Source: Acidobacteriota bacterium (GTDB lineage: Bacteria; Acidobacteriota; Thermoanaerobaculia; Gp7-AA8). Taken from it: a stretch of DNA of 64,000 bases. The notes beneath the pieces are model-generated. The model saw only the letters and a list, made by a program, of their open reading frames with translations. It was not told the origin of the DNA and did no database searches. How positions within the stretch are numbered: the first letter of the stretch is position 1; every line of letters starts with the position of its first letter. The position numbers were made by a program, and so were the translations under genes. Below, one piece after another: positions 62,055 to 64,000 of this stretch. The stretch spans positions 25,109-89,108 of the forward strand of contig JAFATB010000015.1 of assembly GCA_019244185.1 (NCBI GenBank), written 5' to 3'.

Positions 62055-62510
62055 GTGGAAAAGCCGTTCGTTTTAGTAGCGGACGATAACGAGGCAACGT
62101 GTACGCTCATCACGGCGTTGCTCCAGCACGAGTTCGCGGTCGACATCGTGACCGACGGTGCTGAGGCGCTGGAGAAGCTGAAGTCCCGGCAGTACGCGGC
62201 CATTCTGCTCGATCTCCTGATGCCGATGGTCGACGGCTATGCGGTGCTCGATGCCATCCGCGTGCAACGGCCCGACCTGCTGCGGCGCACGCTGGTCGTG
62301 ACGGCCTCGCTTTCCATGCGGACGACCGAGCGCCTCCGTCAGTACGACATCTGCGGCCTCGTCGCGAAACCGTTCGAAGTCGACGCGCTGCTCGCGGCCG
62401 TCCGCCAGTGCGCGGGCGAAGGCAGCGGCTCGACCGTGCGCGGACCGCTGCTCTCCAGCGGCATGATCCTGCTCCTCGGCGAACTGCTGCGGACGAAGTG
62501 GGTGCCGTAG
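62055..62510 (+). CDS. Single-domain response regulator
   Basis: The 151-residue protein is a receiver domain with VLVADDNEATC (acidic pocket), the phospho-acceptor aspartate in ILLDLLMPMVDG, VTAS and KPFEVDALL for the conserved threonine or serine and lysine. About 30 residues of unknown fold follow (STVRGPLLSSGMILLLGEL). There is no output domain. It starts at GTG 62055 with AAGGAG 5 nt upstream. It faces a similar regulator on the other strand. Confidence 0.9.
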   Translation: MEKPFVLVADDNEATCTLITALLQHEFAVDIVTDGAEALEKLKSRQYAAILLDLLMPMVDGYAVLDAIRVQRPDLLRRTLVVTASLSMRTTERLRQYDICGLVAKPFEVDALLAAVRQCAGEGSGSTVRGPLLSSGMILLLGELLRTKWVP

Positions 62511-62514
62511 GCGC

Positions 62515-62979
62515 CTAAAACTTGTTCGACGCCCACCACGCGAACAGCGGCGCGCCGGAGAGCATCGTCGCCAGCGCCATCGTCTCGAACGCGCCGCGCC
62601 CGCGCAGATCGGCGCACGCGGCCACGACCGCCGAGACTTCCTGCGGATCGAACGGCTTCTTCACGATGCCGTGAATGAGCTTCGAGTCGAGCTGCTCGAT
62701 CATCATGCGATCGGCGCCGGTGACGACGAGAACGACCGGCGCCGCGAGCCCGTGGTCGCCGTGCAGCGTCTTCAATACCTCGAAGCCGTCCGTGACCGGC
62801 ATGAGCAGGTCGAGCAGGACGACCGAGTACGAATGCTCGCGCACCAGATCGATCGCTTCCCGCCCGTCCTCGGCCTGATCCACGACCAGCCCTCGCTGAC
62901 GGAGAGCGGTCACGAGAATCCCCCGGACGGTCGAGTCGTCGTCGACGACGAGTACCCTGCGATGCTGCTCGTTCGTCAT
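62515..62979 (-). CDS. Single-domain response regulator
   Basis: The 154-residue protein has the receiver signatures RRVLVVDDDSTVR, VVLLDLLMPVTDG with the phospho-acceptor aspartate, VVTGAD and VKKPFDPQE. About 30 residues follow the receiver, with a hydrophobic tail (MLSGAPLFAWWASNKF). GAGGTGG lies just before ATG 62979. It is next to the GGDEF-EAL gene on the same strand (61-nt gap) and may regulate it. Confidence 0.88.
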   Translation of the reverse strand: MTNEQHRRVLVVDDDSTVRGILVTALRQRGLVVDQAEDGREAIDLVREHSYSVVLLDLLMPVTDGFEVLKTLHGDHGLAAPVVLVVTGADRMMIEQLDSKLIHGIVKKPFDPQEVSAVVAACADLRGRGAFETMALATMLSGAPLFAWWASNKF

Positions 62980-63040
62980 GCCACCTCGATGGAGCGGCGA
63001 TACTGATCTCGCGCGATCCTCATTGTCAACCTCTGCCACA

Positions 63041-64000
63041 TCAGACGTTCGGCGAAAGCCGCGGAGCGCGCGGCGGCGGATGCGCCATCCGCCGCAACGC
63101 CTCCTCGAAATCGCGCGCGGAGAGCGGCTGCGAACAGAGAAAGCCCTGGATTTCCGCGCATTGCTCGCGGCGGAGGAACGCCAACTGCTCCTCCGTCTCC
63201 ACGCCTTCGGCGATGACACGCAGGTTCAGTGCCCGCGCCATCGAGATCACCGCCGTGATGATGGCCGCGTCGTCCGCCGTGAGATCGCGCACGAAGTCCT
63301 GATCGATCTTCACCGTGTCGATCGGGAAGCGCTTGAGGTAGCTGAGCGACGAGTAGCCGGTGCCGAAGTCGTCGATCGACAGGCGCACCCCCATCTCCTT
63401 CAACCTCTTCATGATCGTCAGCGACAGCTCCGCGTTCTGCATGGCCGTCCCCTCGGTGATCTCGAGTTCCAGGTACTCCGCCTCCAGCCCGCTCTCGCCG
63501 AGCGTCTTCTCGATGAGCGACGCCAGGTCGCGCTGCTGGAACTGCCGCGGCGAAAGGTTGACCGCGATCCGCAGCGCGTGGCCCAGCTCGTGCCACTTCT
63601 TCATCTGCGCGCACGCCGTCTTGAGCACCCACTCCCCCATCGGGATGATGAGCCGGCTCTCCTCGGCCAGAGGAATGAAGTCCTCGGGATTCATCAGCCC
63701 GTTCTCGGGATGCTGCCAACGAATGAGAGCCTCCGCGGCGACGAGCTTGTTCGTCCCGATCTCGATCATCGGCTGGTAGTGGACGACGAACTCCTGCCGG
63801 TCGACGGCGCGATGCAAACTCCGCTCGAGCGACAGCCGTCCGTTCATGGCATCAAACGTCGAGGGCGTCGCGTACTGGTAGTTGTTGCGGCCGGCTTCCT
63901 TCGCCCGGTACATGGCCCCGTCGGAGTTCTTCAGCAACATCTCCGCGTCGAGTCCATCGTCGGGGAAGATGGCGATGCCGATCGACGTCGTCACGAAAAG
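63041..64000 (-). CDS. GGDEF-EAL protein (partial, N-terminus off window)
   Basis: The frame is open to the right edge, so only the GGDEF C-terminal part and the EAL domain are visible. TTSIGIAIFPDDG and YRAKEAGRNNYQYA belong to GGDEF. EAL is in AAEALIRWQHPENG, followed by MGVRLSIDDFGTGYSSLSYL and AEGVETEEQ, so the phosphodiesterase part appears complete. The upstream domain and GGDEF loop lie outside. It ends RMAHPPPRAPRLSPNV. Confidence 0.9.
   Translation of the reverse strand, partial: LFVTTSIGIAIFPDDGLDAEMLLKNSDGAMYRAKEAGRNNYQYATPSTFDAMNGRLSLERSLHRAVDRQEFVVHYQPMIEIGTNKLVAAEALIRWQHPENGLMNPEDFIPLAEESRLIIPMGEWVLKTACAQMKKWHELGHALRIAVNLSPRQFQQRDLASLIEKTLGESGLEAEYLELEITEGTAMQNAELSLTIMKRLKEMGVRLSIDDFGTGYSSLSYLKRFPIDTVKIDQDFVRDLTADDAAIITAVISMARALNLRVIAEGVETEEQLAFLRREQCAEIQGFLCSQPLSARDFEEALRRMAHPPPRAPRLSPNV

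Overview
This is a GC-rich (roughly two-thirds G+C by eye), tightly packed chromosomal window from a diderm bacterium. Outer-membrane traits are an apolipoprotein N-acyltransferase, a LpxL/HtrB-type acyltransferase, a TonB protein, a beta-barrel candidate and a KdsC-type phosphatase. A Ser/Thr kinase fused to a beta-propeller, a eukaryotic-type glutamine synthetase, a pair of FN3-like secreted proteins, abundant GGDEF/EAL signalling and short ATGA gene overlaps suggest Acidobacteriota, perhaps Thermoanaerobaculia-like. That placement is inference; no rRNA, tRNA, CRISPR array, phage or insertion sequence was recognised.

Layout. 1-4.6 kb: surface-glycan genes (YdjC/HpnK-like deacetylase, GT2, methyltransferase, two GT39-like membrane transferases). 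4.7-16.4 kb: glutaryl-CoA dehydrogenase, GlpX fructose-bisphosphatase, RluA pseudouridine synthase, AIM24 protein, D-amino-acid aminotransferase with a SpoIIE-type phosphatase, a nucleotidyltransferase with a small partner, a membrane phosphodiesterase and a peptide-binding lipoprotein. 16.4-22.2 kb: glutamine synthetase II, GAF-GGDEF protein, a small HExxH protein, a hotdog protein and the Ser/Thr kinase. 22.3-29.3 kb: SDR, LigD lacking its phosphoesterase domain, a polynucleotide-kinase-like ATPase, small unknown genes around a PhyH dioxygenase, TonB, and a carboxylate-amine-ligase-like protein. 29.4-35.8 kb: PepQ, TauE, uracil-DNA glycosylase, an S1/P1-like zinc enzyme, PurH, KdsC-like and LpxL-like proteins. 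35.7-45.5 kb: secreted hydrolase, ComF, outer-membrane protein, CBS protein, DsbA-like protein, NUDIX hydrolase, GT4, prfB with a programmed frameshift, Lnt, and a zinc-ribbon protein with a tiny membrane protein. 45.5-51.2 kb: two tandem secreted paralogues and the pyruvate dehydrogenase E1alpha-E1beta-E2 operon. 51.4-55.5 kb: a TIR/deoxyribosyltransferase-like protein, MFS transporter, ruvC, trmB and an unknown gene. 55.5-58.2 kb: leader ORF, ECF-like sigma factor, TPR protein, a convergent secreted cationic peptide, and a PIN-like/DUF433 pair. 58.4-64 kb: PAS-GGDEF-EAL protein, RsgA, two single-domain response regulators and a GGDEF-EAL protein cut by the window edge.

The most promising undescribed unit is the sigma factor, TPR protein and secreted amphipathic peptide at 55.5-57.5 kb. 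Next are the LigD and kinase pair, the TIR-like protein, and a recurring arrangement in which a -10-like hexamer lies 5-9 nt upstream of start codons lacking a Shine-Dalgarno, which suggests leaderless mRNAs. All functional statements come from reading motifs by eye; no database search was run.
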